From positions 1 to 21,971 of the forward strand of contig CAJGCV010000029.1 of NCBI GenBank assembly GCA_904501915.1: a DNA stretch of 21,971 nucleotides, written 5' to 3'. Below the pieces are notes generated by a model. That model saw only the letters and a list, made by a program, of their open reading frames with translations, made no database searches and was not told the DNA's origin. Both the position numbers and the translations under genes were made by a program. The DNA comes from an uncultured Akkermansia sp. (lineage in GTDB: Bacteria > Verrucomicrobiota > Verrucomicrobiia > Verrucomicrobiales > Akkermansiaceae). The first letter of the stretch is position 1, and the number at the start of each line of letters is the position of its first letter. This document shows positions 7,536 to 15,080 of the stretch, one piece after another.

Positions 7536-8585
7536 TCAACGAACAACCTCCTCGCCACGGCGTTCTGTCAACAAATCTAAAGCATGCTCAGCCAGCCATG
7601 CACGAATCATCTGCTCACAATCCGCTATCTCTGCGGCACGCTGGCGGCGGGTTGCTGCAGTTGCCTGCTGCATGGCATCCATATCATATACGCAGACATC
7701 ATCCACCAGAGCACAAGCGGGATCTACGTTACGCGGTACAGAAAGGTCAATCAGGAAGAGCGGGCGCTGGCGCGTCATCTGCACCTGCTCCAGCACCGGG
7801 GGAGACACCACATATGCCGGGGACGCGGTGGACACTATCACAATATCAATATTCTCGAGATACGGAATCCACTCAGCAAAGCGGATGACCCTGCCCCCCA
7901 CCTGTCCCGCAAGTTCCACTGCGCGGTCATACGAGCGGTTTGCCACAAAAATACTCTCAGCGCCACGGGAACGCAGGCTTTGCGCCGTCGTACGGGCCAC
8001 CTCTCCAGCACCCACCACTAACACGTTCGCTCCCGAGAGATTTCCCAGGATTTCCTGAGCCATCTGCACAGCCGCAGCCCCCACAGAGGTAGGGCCACTG
8101 GTAATGCGAGATGAACTGCGAACTTTTTTGCCGATGGTGAAAACGTGCTGAAATACACGGTTTGCGTAGCGCCCTGTTACACCGGTCTCCAGCGCCACAC
8201 GGTAAGCATCCTTGAGCTGCCCGAAAATTTCCGTTTCACCCAGCACCATGGAATCCAGGCCGGCAGCCACGCATGCCAGGTGGAACAGGGCATCTTCGCC
8301 CCGCCAACAGGAAAACATGTGACGCCGCGCTGCAGCATCCGGCGTGTTGCCCAGAAAAAGCTGCAGTATAGCAGGTTCTGCAATTTCCGGAGAGTGGCTC
8401 CAATAATAAATTTCAGTGCGGTTGCAGGTGGAAAGCAACACGCACTCTTCAACAGCAGGCAGTGAGGCAAGTGCAGCGTTTACCTCTGGCAGACGCGATT
8501 TACCCACGGCAAAATGCTCGCGCACCGCCACCGGGCAGTTGCGGTAATTCACGCCCAGGCAACACATCTGCAACTCTGCGTTCAT
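7536..8585 (-). CDS. hemA: Glutamyl-tRNA reductase, short form
   Basis: First committed enzyme of C5 tetrapyrrole synthesis: reduces glutamyl-tRNA to glutamate-1-semialdehyde with NADPH. The catalytic domain carries LLSTCNRTEIYYW with the nucleophilic cysteine (Cys54 from this start), then the characteristic LDSMVLGETEIFGQLKDAY block, the linker SSRITSGPTSVGAAAVQMA and the NADPH-binding VVGAGEVARTTAQSL. At 349 residues it is about 70 shorter than E. coli HemA and ends soon after the NADPH domain, lacking most of the C-terminal dimerisation domain. An in-frame TTG at 8594 overlaps the stop codon of the upstream gene (TTGA); the ATG nine bases further on is chosen because its N-terminus, beginning NAELQMCCLGVNYRNCP, fits the family. 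It directly follows cobA-hemD. Confidence 0.95.
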   Translation of the reverse strand: MNAELQMCCLGVNYRNCPVAVREHFAVGKSRLPEVNAALASLPAVEECVLLSTCNRTEIYYWSHSPEIAEPAILQLFLGNTPDAAARRHMFSCWRGEDALFHLACVAAGLDSMVLGETEIFGQLKDAYRVALETGVTGRYANRVFQHVFTIGKKVRSSSRITSGPTSVGAAAVQMAQEILGNLSGANVLVVGAGEVARTTAQSLRSRGAESIFVANRSYDRAVELAGQVGGRVIRFAEWIPYLENIDIVIVSTASPAYVVSPPVLEQVQMTRQRPLFLIDLSVPRNVDPACALVDDVCVYDMDAMQQATAATRRQRAAEIADCEQMIRAWLAEHALDLLTERRGEEVVR

Positions 8586-8590
8586 GGGAA

Positions 8591-10117
8591 TCAAGGCAGC
8601 TTTTTAATGGCCTCCACCAGGCTGGGGATGGTATGCTGTGGCGCCTCAATATCCGCTTTCAGACCATATTCTGCAAGGGTGGCTGTAGTCACAGGACCAA
8701 TACTGGCAATGCGGCAGCCTGCGGGCAACGGCAATTTGAGCTGCATGAAGTGATGCACCGTACTACTGCTGGTGAACGTAATGATATCGGCTCCTTCTTC
8801 TCGCAGGCGGGCCTGTGCACCGGACTCGTCCTCCGTCTCCGGCACTGTACTGTAGGCCACACATTCATCCACAATAGCCTGGCGTTTCATCAGCTCATCA
8901 TAAATCACACGGCGGGCCTGTTCTCCATGCACCCAGAGCATCGTCACATTGGCAACGCCTCCGAATTCATCCCCCTTGCGGTCAAATTCGACCACCAGTT
9001 CTTCAGCCACGGCTTTCTGAGGCATGACATCCACCATCAAGCCGTATTTCTTCAATTCCGCAGCCGTACCGGGTCCCACAGCGGCAATGCGTGCACCGCC
9101 AATCTCGCGAATATCCTCATACACCGCAAAAAACGCCGTAAAGAAGCGGCGAACACCATTCGGGCTCGAGAATACCAGCCAGTCATAATGTGGAGCATCT
9201 ACCACAGCCTCGGCAAAATCGCGCTTATCGGAGGGGTCTGCTATGCGAATGGTGGGCAATTCCAGGACATCTGCTCCCAGACTCGCCAACTGGCTACTCA
9301 GGTCACTGGCCTGTTCACGGGTACGGGTCACCACAATGCGCTTTCCGCACAGCGGCAGTTTTGCGCGCCAATCAAGCTGCGGAGCCAGAGAAACAACCTC
9401 ACCTATAACTACAACAGCAGGCGATGCAAGAGCGGCATTTTCAACAGCATCGGCCAGAGTAGCAACAGTGGCGCACACTGATTTCTGGCGACCGGTGGCA
9501 GCCCACTGCACCGCAGCAGCCGGGACTTCTGCACCCTGTCCAGCATCCATGAGAGCCTGCAATGTTTCACGCAGGCGTGCCATCCCCATCAGCATCACCT
9601 TAGTACCGCTGGCGGCGGCAATACCGGCAATATCGAGTGTAGATTCCTGCTTATGCGCTCCTTCGTGCCCGGTAAAAACGGTAAACTGGGTGCAGCAGTC
9701 GCGGTGAGTCACCGGAATGCCGGCGCATGCAGGACCTGCAATGGCAGAACTGACCCCCGGCACCACTTCAAAGGCAACACCGGCAGCCTGCAGAGCCAGG
9801 GCTTCTTCTCCTCCTCTGCCAAAAACATACGGGTCGCCCCCCTTCAATCGAACCGTGCATGCGTATTTTGACGCACAGCTTACCAACAGAGCGTTAATTT
9901 CCTCCTGAGGCATGGCGTGATTACCGGCACGCTTGCCTACATACACCTTCGTGCATCCGGGTTTAAGCCATGCCAGCATAGACGTCGAAGCCAGGGCATC
10001 ATAAACAAGGCAGTCGGCCTGAGCAATCAAATCGCGTCCTTTGAGGGTCATCAGCCCAGGGTCACCAGGACCTGCCCCAATGAGATATACCTTTCCTGCA
10101 GTGGATTTTCCAGCCAT
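8591..10117 (-). CDS. cobA-hemD: Fused uroporphyrinogen-III C-methyltransferase / uroporphyrinogen-III synthase
   Basis: Bifunctional 508-residue tetrapyrrole enzyme. Residues about 8-245 are the SAM-dependent methyltransferase (CobA/SUMT): GAGPGDPG (14-21), LKGGDPYVFGRGGEE (91-105), GVSSAIAGPACAGIPVTHRD (121-140). It would make precorrin-2 for siroheme or B12. Residues about 257-505 are uroporphyrinogen-III synthase (HemD), seen as GKRIVVTRTREQASDL, WLVFSSPNGVRRFF, IAAVGPGTAAELKKYG and IASIGPVTTATLAEYGL. Such fusions are known in clostridia and other anaerobes. The start lies two bases after the deacetylase stop and the stop abuts hemA. No hemB or hemC is present in the window. Confidence 0.95.
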   Translation of the reverse strand: MAGKSTAGKVYLIGAGPGDPGLMTLKGRDLIAQADCLVYDALASTSMLAWLKPGCTKVYVGKRAGNHAMPQEEINALLVSCASKYACTVRLKGGDPYVFGRGGEEALALQAAGVAFEVVPGVSSAIAGPACAGIPVTHRDCCTQFTVFTGHEGAHKQESTLDIAGIAAASGTKVMLMGMARLRETLQALMDAGQGAEVPAAAVQWAATGRQKSVCATVATLADAVENAALASPAVVVIGEVVSLAPQLDWRAKLPLCGKRIVVTRTREQASDLSSQLASLGADVLELPTIRIADPSDKRDFAEAVVDAPHYDWLVFSSPNGVRRFFTAFFAVYEDIREIGGARIAAVGPGTAAELKKYGLMVDVMPQKAVAEELVVEFDRKGDEFGGVANVTMLWVHGEQARRVIYDELMKRQAIVDECVAYSTVPETEDESGAQARLREEGADIITFTSSSTVHHFMQLKLPLPAGCRIASIGPVTTATLAEYGLKADIEAPQHTIPSLVEAIKKLP

Positions 10118-10119
10118 AT

Positions 10120-11145
10120 TCAGATCAGAATGAAGTCTTCGGGTTTAAGAGCAGGTGCAGTGGGTTGCTCCACAGGTTCCTGCGGTTGTTCAGGCTCAGC
10201 GGCAGGCTGTTCCGTGGATTGGGGTTGCTGAGTCTGCAGAGCCGCGGCAGCTTTTGCGGCCTCCTCGGCAGCGGCCTTGGCAGCAGCTTCTTCCGCAGCT
10301 TCCTTCTTTGCAATCTGCATCAGCTCAGAAACTGTAACCAATTTGAAGCCTCTGGCCTGTAACCCTGTCACAATTCCTTCCAATGCGCTGATGGTGGAAG
10401 CGTGGATATCATGCACCAGTATGATGGAACCGGGTTTCGCATTATTGACAGCAGTGCTGATGACCTTACCAACACCGGGTTTGCGCCAGTCACGGGTATC
10501 GACATCCCACAGGATGGAAGCCATCCCGTACGAATCATGCATGTGATTCACAAGTGTGTTGCTGGTAGCGCCGTAGGGCGGACGCATCACACGCGGATAC
10601 GTGCCGGTGATGCGGCCAATAAGGTTGCGCGTGTTTGAAATTTCTTTATTCACCCGGGCCATGGGGGCAGAATTCATTTTAATGTGGCTCCATGTATGCA
10701 CGCCGATTTCATGACCGGCAGCAGCGATATCAGCCACAATGCCCTTGTACTTATTCACATTCTGCCCCAGCATGAAGAATGTTCCCTTCGCACCATAGCG
10801 GTTCAGAATGTTAATAGCCCGGCGTGAGTAAGCAGGATGCGGCCCATCGTCAAAGGTCAATGCCACATACTTTCCTTTTACCGGCACATGGGAAACCTTC
10901 CTGCCCAGCGGACGCAGACTGACAGGCTGAGCAACCAAAGCCGGAGTGGTTGATGACTTCTTATCCAGCTTCTTAACCGGGGGCTTGACTTTGGGCTTAG
11001 GTTTAGAAACGGGTTCAGGAGCAGGAACGGGATTCACCACTGCTGTGGCAGGTTGCGCATCCTGCTGCTGGTCCTGCTGCTGGCATGCCACCAATCCCAG
11101 AATGGAAGCAGTACAAATCAAGAATTTTCCGATATTCATCCGCAT
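10120..11145 (-). CDS. Lipoprotein polysaccharide deacetylase (NodB domain, CE4)
   Basis: Probable cell-envelope N- or O-deacetylase. Numbered from the ATG at 11145 (341 residues), the N-terminus is a lipoprotein signal peptide ending in lipobox LVAC with Cys21. A Q-, P- and K-rich linker (22-82) leads to the NodB domain: TFDDGPH (97-103; catalytic base Asp99, metal Asp100), HTWSH (150-154; metal histidines), RPPYG (188-192), WDVDTRDW (213-220) and LVHDIH (243-248). All CE4 motifs are intact, so it should be active. After the domain comes an Ala/Glu/Lys-rich probable helix (about 280-302) and a Q/P/E-rich tail to the end. ATGs at 11145 and 11139 are both plausible; upstream residues are not signal-like. 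Peptidoglycan or another acetylated glycan is the likely substrate; the sequence does not say which. Confidence 0.93.
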   Translation of the reverse strand: MRMNIGKFLICTASILGLVACQQQDQQQDAQPATAVVNPVPAPEPVSKPKPKVKPPVKKLDKKSSTTPALVAQPVSLRPLGRKVSHVPVKGKYVALTFDDGPHPAYSRRAINILNRYGAKGTFFMLGQNVNKYKGIVADIAAAGHEIGVHTWSHIKMNSAPMARVNKEISNTRNLIGRITGTYPRVMRPPYGATSNTLVNHMHDSYGMASILWDVDTRDWRKPGVGKVISTAVNNAKPGSIILVHDIHASTISALEGIVTGLQARGFKLVTVSELMQIAKKEAAEEAAAKAAAEEAAKAAAALQTQQPQSTEQPAAEPEQPQEPVEQPTAPALKPEDFILI

Positions 11146-11158
11146 GGCAAGTGGCGGG

Positions 11159-11187
11159 ATTGTACAGGCATGGAGGATAAAAGGCAA
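11159..11187 (-). promoter_or_regulatory. Putative promoter of the deacetylase-cobA/hemD-hemA unit
   Basis: On the minus strand, TTGCCT (11187-11182) and TACAAT (11164-11159, five of six) have a 17-base spacer. Thirteen bases separate the -10 hexamer from the ATG at 11145, so the predicted leader is about six bases. It probably drives the first cluster of minus-strand genes. Confidence 0.6.
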
Positions 11188-11204
11188 CCCCTTTTGGCGT
11201 CATT

Positions 11205-11233
11205 TTGCATGGACGAGCCCCCGTAGTTATGCT
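11205..11233 (+). promoter_or_regulatory. Possible alcohol dehydrogenase promoter
   Basis: TTGCAT (11205-11210) and TATGCT (11228-11233) are 17 bases apart in the 99-base divergent gap between the deacetylase and alcohol dehydrogenase genes. Matches are weak to moderate (three and four of six). The ATG at 11245 would be only a few bases from the predicted transcript start. Confidence 0.35.
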
Positions 11234-11244
11234 AAAATGCCCCC

Positions 11245-12438
11245 ATGCTGAACTTTGCGTACCAAAATCAGACTCACTATGTATATGGCCCGGGGGAACA
11301 TCTGAATCTGGGCACACTGCTTCACCCCCACTGCACAGGTAAAATCCTGCTACACTACGGGGGCGGCAGCATTGAACGCACCGGTTTGCTGCAACGCACC
11401 CGCAAAAGTCTGAATCAAGCAGGTATTGAATTCGTAGAACTGGGTGGAGTCAAGCCGAATCCGAGTGTTGAGCTGGTACGCAAGGGCATTGAAATAGCAC
11501 GCCGAGAAAAGGTTAAACTGGTGCTGGCTGTCGGTGGCGGCAGCGTCATTGATTCAGCCAAGGGAATAGCCACAGGTGTGCCGAACGATTGCGACATATG
11601 GGAACTCTACTCACGAAAAGGCTCTGTGCCGGCACATGAGCCACTGCCCGTTGCCACTGTGCTCACCCTGCCTGCCGCCGGCAGCGAAAACAGCCCCAAC
11701 ACCGTGCTCACCAATGAGGCAACCGGCCGCAAACTCGGGTTCAAACACATGAAACTGCGCCCGGTGCTCAGCATTGTTGACCCCACGCTTTTTCTGACAC
11801 TGCCGCACAGCCAGATGGCCTACGGCGCGTGCGACATGCTCTGCCACATTTTTGAGCGCTACTTCACCAACACAAACGACACCGCTCTCAGCGATGCACT
11901 GGCAGAAGCAACCATGCGCACCATCATCACCCAGGCACGCCGCCTGAACACCGACCTTGGCAACGCCGACGCCTGGGGGCAGCTCGCGCTCTGCGGCACA
12001 GTGGCACACAATGACCTGCTGGGGCTGGGACGAGAGCAAAGCTGGGCATGCCATGCGCTCGAACACGAGCTGAGCGCCGTATATGATGTACCACATGGTG
12101 CGGGGCTGGCCGTCGTAGTGCCAGCCTACATGGAGGCTGTCTGGCCGTACAATCCGGGAATCTACGCCCAGTGGGCAACCAACGTGATGGGTGTCACACC
12201 GCAGCGGGATACTGCGGCTGTTGTGCAAGAAGGCATCGAACGCCTGCGCGCCTGGTATCGGGAGCTCGGGCTGCCGCAAACCATGCAGGAGCTGGGTATT
12301 CCGGCAGATGCAGACTTTTCAGCCATGGCTGCTGCAGCATGCAAGACATATGGCGGCGGGGCGGCCATTCCCACCCTGCCCGGCGTGCACCCGCTCACGG
12401 CAGAAGAAGCCACCGCTATATACCAGGCTGCAATCTAA
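11245..12438 (+). CDS. Iron-containing alcohol dehydrogenase, YqhD/BdhA type
   Basis: Cytoplasmic NAD(P)H-dependent aldehyde/alcohol oxidoreductase of 397 residues. The N-terminal cofactor domain has YGGGSIERTG (38-47), the GGGS feature linked to NADPH use in YqhD, and AVGGGSVIDSAKGIATG (95-111). The metal site is complete: Asp197, His201, His270 and His284, with the same spacing as Asp194/His198/His267/His281 of E. coli YqhD as I recall it. In vivo it could reduce aldehydes for detoxification or as a fermentative redox sink. It stands at the head of the plus-strand block, divergent from the deacetylase. The ATG at 11245 matches the family N-terminus. Confidence 0.95.
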   Translation: MLNFAYQNQTHYVYGPGEHLNLGTLLHPHCTGKILLHYGGGSIERTGLLQRTRKSLNQAGIEFVELGGVKPNPSVELVRKGIEIARREKVKLVLAVGGGSVIDSAKGIATGVPNDCDIWELYSRKGSVPAHEPLPVATVLTLPAAGSENSPNTVLTNEATGRKLGFKHMKLRPVLSIVDPTLFLTLPHSQMAYGACDMLCHIFERYFTNTNDTALSDALAEATMRTIITQARRLNTDLGNADAWGQLALCGTVAHNDLLGLGREQSWACHALEHELSAVYDVPHGAGLAVVVPAYMEAVWPYNPGIYAQWATNVMGVTPQRDTAAVVQEGIERLRAWYRELGLPQTMQELGIPADADFSAMAAAACKTYGGGAAIPTLPGVHPLTAEEATAIYQAAI

Positions 12439-12479
12439 TAGTCATTGACTAACGCAACCAAAAGCGCCATGATGGCAGC

Positions 12480-12794
12480 ATGAACACATCACCTCAAGCT
12501 GCCTTATGGCAAGCCGTGCATGCAGCCTATGAAGCCCGAAACCTGCCCGAAGCCAGGCGGCTGCTCCATCATAGCAATCCACCGTCCCACTGTGATTACC
12601 TTCACCATTGCAACGATGAAGAGTATGTACGCTGGTTGCTCGATAACAACCTGATTCCGACGAATACACAGGCACCGGTCTGGCCGGATTTGCAGGAACG
12701 CCAGTTGCAGTGCAACGCGTTGCCGGAAAGTGAGCGACCTCGCTGCATTCAGCATGGAGAATGGGAAGACGACGACACGATCCGCGAAAACTAA
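12480..12794 (+). CDS. Small hypothetical protein, weakly ankyrin-like
   Basis: A 104-residue hydrophilic protein without signal peptide or membrane segment. I do not recognise the family. The pattern AYEARNLPEARRLLHHSN, then EEYVRWLLDNNLIP about 30 residues later, resembles two degenerate ankyrin-type helix pairs (a small helix, then LL and a turn). It has four cysteines (C38, C44, C77, C89) and an acidic C-terminus. Codon use is like that of its neighbours. It starts 41 bases after the alcohol dehydrogenase stop, on the same strand, so it may be co-transcribed. No clear ribosome binding site is present. The opposite strand is also open here but has no recognisable protein. Confidence 0.6.
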   Translation: MNTSPQAALWQAVHAAYEARNLPEARRLLHHSNPPSHCDYLHHCNDEEYVRWLLDNNLIPTNTQAPVWPDLQERQLQCNALPESERPRCIQHGEWEDDDTIREN

Positions 12795-12811
12795 TACTCA
12801 GCATGGCAATT

Positions 12812-12841
12812 TTGATGCTTGCCAGAGGGGGCGTGTATGTG
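12812..12841 (+). promoter_or_regulatory. Weak promoter candidate before the M23 peptidase
   Basis: TTGATG (12812-12817) and TATGTG (12836-12841) are 18 bases apart in the 60-base gap before the peptidase gene, with the start codon 13 bases downstream of the -10 element. The match is weak. GGCAA/TTGCC at 12805-12823 could form a small hairpin overlapping it. Confidence 0.22.
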
Positions 12842-12854
12842 ATAGCATGCTGGC

Positions 12855-13538
12855 ATGTTCCGTCTTTTCCGTTTCCTGTTACTAGTATCGGCCATGGTGT
12901 TCGCCATATCCGGTTCACAGGCTGATGCTGTAGTAATGGCGAAGAAGACCCCCGATGGGAAATGGGCTTATGTGCCTCTTGCTGATGGTTTTGACTTCCC
13001 CGTCGGCAAACCGGATGGCAAGGGCTACTACAAATCCCGCGGACTGCGACTGGCTACCCCCCGTCACCTGGGTGAAGACTGGAACGGAAACGGCGGCGGC
13101 AACAGTGATTTGGGCGATCCGGTGTACTCCATCGGGCTGGGGCTGGTAACCTATGCAGCAGATGCACGCGGACGCTGGGGCAACGTCGTCATTGTGCGCC
13201 ATGCCTTCAGAGAGCCTAAATCGGGCAAGGTATTGTGCTGCCAGAGTCTTTATTCCCACCTTGACCGTATCGATGTCCGTCTCGGTCAGCTTGTAGGGCG
13301 AGGTGCCCAGATTGGCACCATCGGCACCAACAACGGCATGTTCACAGCGCATCTTCACGCAGAGCTGCATTTCAACATCAATGTAAACTGCGGTCACCAG
13401 GGCATCACCAAAAACAACATCAACTACGGTAACCTCACCGAGTTCATTAAGCACTACCGCCGTCTGCCCGAGGAAAGAAAATTCGTCAAGCTTCCCATCG
13501 GCGGATTCCTGCCCTACAAGAACACCACGGGTCTGTAA
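12855..13538 (+). CDS. Exported M23-family (LytM/lysostaphin-type) metallopeptidase
   Basis: Probable periplasmic zinc endopeptidase acting on peptidoglycan cross-bridges or stems, 227 residues. A signal peptide covers residues 1-25 (hydrophobic FLLLVSAMVFAISG, cleavage likely after QADA). The zinc site is present: His71 and Asp75 in RHLGEDW, then His166-Leu-His168 in GMFTAHLHAEL; YSHLDRI with His135 is the usual catalytic-site strand. An insertion (GNGGGNSDLGDP) follows the first zinc pair, and the family's common GPHLHFE is AHLHAEL here. No LysM, SH3 or coiled-coil targeting domain is seen. The stop codon is immediately followed by the nadD ATG, so the two genes are translated from one transcript. 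Confidence 0.9.
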   Translation: MFRLFRFLLLVSAMVFAISGSQADAVVMAKKTPDGKWAYVPLADGFDFPVGKPDGKGYYKSRGLRLATPRHLGEDWNGNGGGNSDLGDPVYSIGLGLVTYAADARGRWGNVVIVRHAFREPKSGKVLCCQSLYSHLDRIDVRLGQLVGRGAQIGTIGTNNGMFTAHLHAELHFNINVNCGHQGITKNNINYGNLTEFIKHYRRLPEERKFVKLPIGGFLPYKNTTGL

Positions 13539-14111
13539 ATGAAAACGTGTCTGTTCGGCGGTTCATTTGACCCGGTTCACGCCGGGCACCTGCACATTGC
13601 CGCTGCGGCGCAGCGTGAATGCGGGCTGGACGAAGTTGTATTCCTTCCGGCGGCCTGTTCTCCATTCAAACTTGGCAAGGCCACCTTATTCAATGGTGCC
13701 CAGCGGCTGCGCATGCTGCAACTGGCCACAGCAGGGTTACCCTGGGCGCGAATAAGCGAGCTGGATTTGCAGCTCCCCCCCCCCAGCTGGAGCTGGCGCA
13801 TTGCTGAATACTGGCATCAGCAGCATCCCGAAGCTGAGCTTTTCTGGCTCATGGGCACCGACCAATGGGAACAACTGCACCGCTGGGCTCGCTACGACTA
13901 CCTCTGCGAATTGCTCCACTTTATCGTCTATCACCGCGACACGCCGCCTCAACCTCGCGAAGGTGTGCGCTGTTCCTTCATCTGTACCGGTCTGCATCCG
14001 GCAACATCCTCCGGCATCAGGGAGGCCCTCCGGCAAGGTGCAGCCATGCCATCCGGCTGGCTGCACCCGGAGGTTGAGAATTTCATTCAGGGTCTGAGCT
14101 CAGCAGATTGA
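13539..14111 (+). CDS. nadD: Nicotinate-nucleotide adenylyltransferase
   Basis: Makes nicotinate adenine dinucleotide from nicotinate mononucleotide and ATP, the step before NAD synthetase. The 190-residue protein has GGSFDPVHAGHLHIA (7-21) with the HxGH motif, LFWLMGTDQWEQLHRW in the middle, as in NadD, and a C-terminal SSGIREAL that corresponds to the family's ISSTxIR motif. The start codon directly abuts the M23 peptidase stop (TAAATG). Codons 79-83 contain ten consecutive cytosines (13775-13784, Leu-Pro-Pro-Pro-Ser), a slippage-prone tract in a normally essential gene. It ends 21 bases before the convergent PA14-like gene, with no obvious terminator between them. Confidence 0.95.
   Translation: MKTCLFGGSFDPVHAGHLHIAAAAQRECGLDEVVFLPAACSPFKLGKATLFNGAQRLRMLQLATAGLPWARISELDLQLPPPSWSWRIAEYWHQQHPEAELFWLMGTDQWEQLHRWARYDYLCELLHFIVYHRDTPPQPREGVRCSFICTGLHPATSSGIREALRQGAAMPSGWLHPEVENFIQGLSSAD
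13775..13784 (+). repeat. Homopolymer tract C10 within nadD
   Basis: Ten cytosines in a row encode the end of Leu79 and Pro80-Pro82 of NadD, flanked on both sides by AGCT. Gain or loss of one base would shift the frame and remove the C-terminal half of the enzyme. Confidence 0.95.
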
Positions 14112-14132
14112 GAAAAAGCTTACCAGCACATG

Positions 14133-15053
14133 TCATTCCAGTTCACGGAATCGCTTGGATTCCCTGATACCTTTCTTCTTTTTCTTCGTCTTCTGTTTTA
14201 AATTCGCCTCTGGCGCCTGTACTTTCTCCACAACCTCCCAGATCAGACTTTCGTCATCACTCTCAGAATGCTCGGAATCATGGCTTCGGGCAGTCTCCTC
14301 ACCGCTGGATACCGGCGCTGCACCTACACGGAATGGCTGTATTTGCTGAATAACCGGCGTTTCAATCAATCCACAGGGCGCACTACCTGTATTTTTGAGC
14401 CGCTGCATCATCAGACTGTATCCCGCCTTCCCCTGCGAATCGCCATATAGGATTGTGATATCGTATTCACCACCTTTTTTCACCGTAATCACAGAACCTG
14501 CGGTCATACTGCCCAGCTCAGCATACCGATAAGAGACGCCTCGCATTTTCATGATGCCGAACCCTCGCCCCGCCTGTTTGCGGACAACATCCGACTCGCT
14601 GTTGGAAACGCTCTGTATGCCGACTGTGGGCAACATTAAACCACCTTCCAGCACAAGTTTGCTATTCCATCGCACCAGCAGCACATCATCGCCTGTTCCA
14701 ATAAAACGAAACTTTCCGCTGAAAGGAGCTTTTACTTTGCCCCGGTATATCAGAACGAGTGGCGACCCGAAATCAGAAACACCTAACTTCTGACGCATCG
14801 TTCGTGTCAGCGTACTGGGAACAGAAAACGTCTGAGCTGACAGCGTGTCGTTTACCTTCGTCCATGATAACGACTTGGATGGCTTCCATCCTGTTTTTAC
14901 ATAATTACGTACGCCCTCCATCAAACGCACGGTTGATGACGATGGTGCATTGTTTTTTTCCTCAATTATATATGCAGTCCCCTTCAACGACTCCCCCAGA
15001 GACATAGAAGCAACAGACAACATGAACAACATGCCATAAAACAGTCTTTTCAT
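14133..15053 (-). CDS. Secreted PA14-like protein with lysine-rich tail (paralogue 2)
   Basis: A 306-residue exported protein of unknown function. Signal peptide about 1-20 (cleavage near SLG/ES). The core around residues 98-135 has LIYRGKVKAPFSGKFRFIG followed by TGDDVLLVRWNSKLVL, which matches the beta-strand and GDD pattern of PA14-type carbohydrate- or ligand-binding domains; a second block at 176-220 (YAELGSMTAGSVITVKKGG, then YDITILYGD) completes the fold. After this come a Ser/Glu/Asp-rich acidic stretch (251-269) and a basic tail with a run of lysines (286-294). It is clearly homologous to the gene just upstream and starts 27 bases after it, so the two form an operon born of tandem duplication. 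PA14 assignment is by pattern and not certain. Confidence 0.8.
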   Translation of the reverse strand: MKRLFYGMLFMLSVASMSLGESLKGTAYIIEEKNNAPSSSTVRLMEGVRNYVKTGWKPSKSLSWTKVNDTLSAQTFSVPSTLTRTMRQKLGVSDFGSPLVLIYRGKVKAPFSGKFRFIGTGDDVLLVRWNSKLVLEGGLMLPTVGIQSVSNSESDVVRKQAGRGFGIMKMRGVSYRYAELGSMTAGSVITVKKGGEYDITILYGDSQGKAGYSLMMQRLKNTGSAPCGLIETPVIQQIQPFRVGAAPVSSGEETARSHDSEHSESDDESLIWEVVEKVQAPEANLKQKTKKKKKGIRESKRFRELE

Positions 15054-15080
15054 ACAGCAGGATTCAGGTAAAACTCCGGA

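Noticed and set aside
8462..9481. Plus-strand open frame opposite hemA and cobA-hemD
   Set aside because: Spans the junction of two certain minus-strand genes and has no recognisable domain.
12442..12918. Minus-strand open frame over the small gene and the start of the M23 peptidase
   Set aside because: Overlaps the signal peptide of a certain gene and shows no family features; the plus-strand small gene fits the local operon better.
14112..14132. Terminator between nadD and the convergent PA14-like gene
   Set aside because: The 21-base gap contains an A-run and HindIII-like palindrome but no GC-rich stem followed by a T-tract on either strand.
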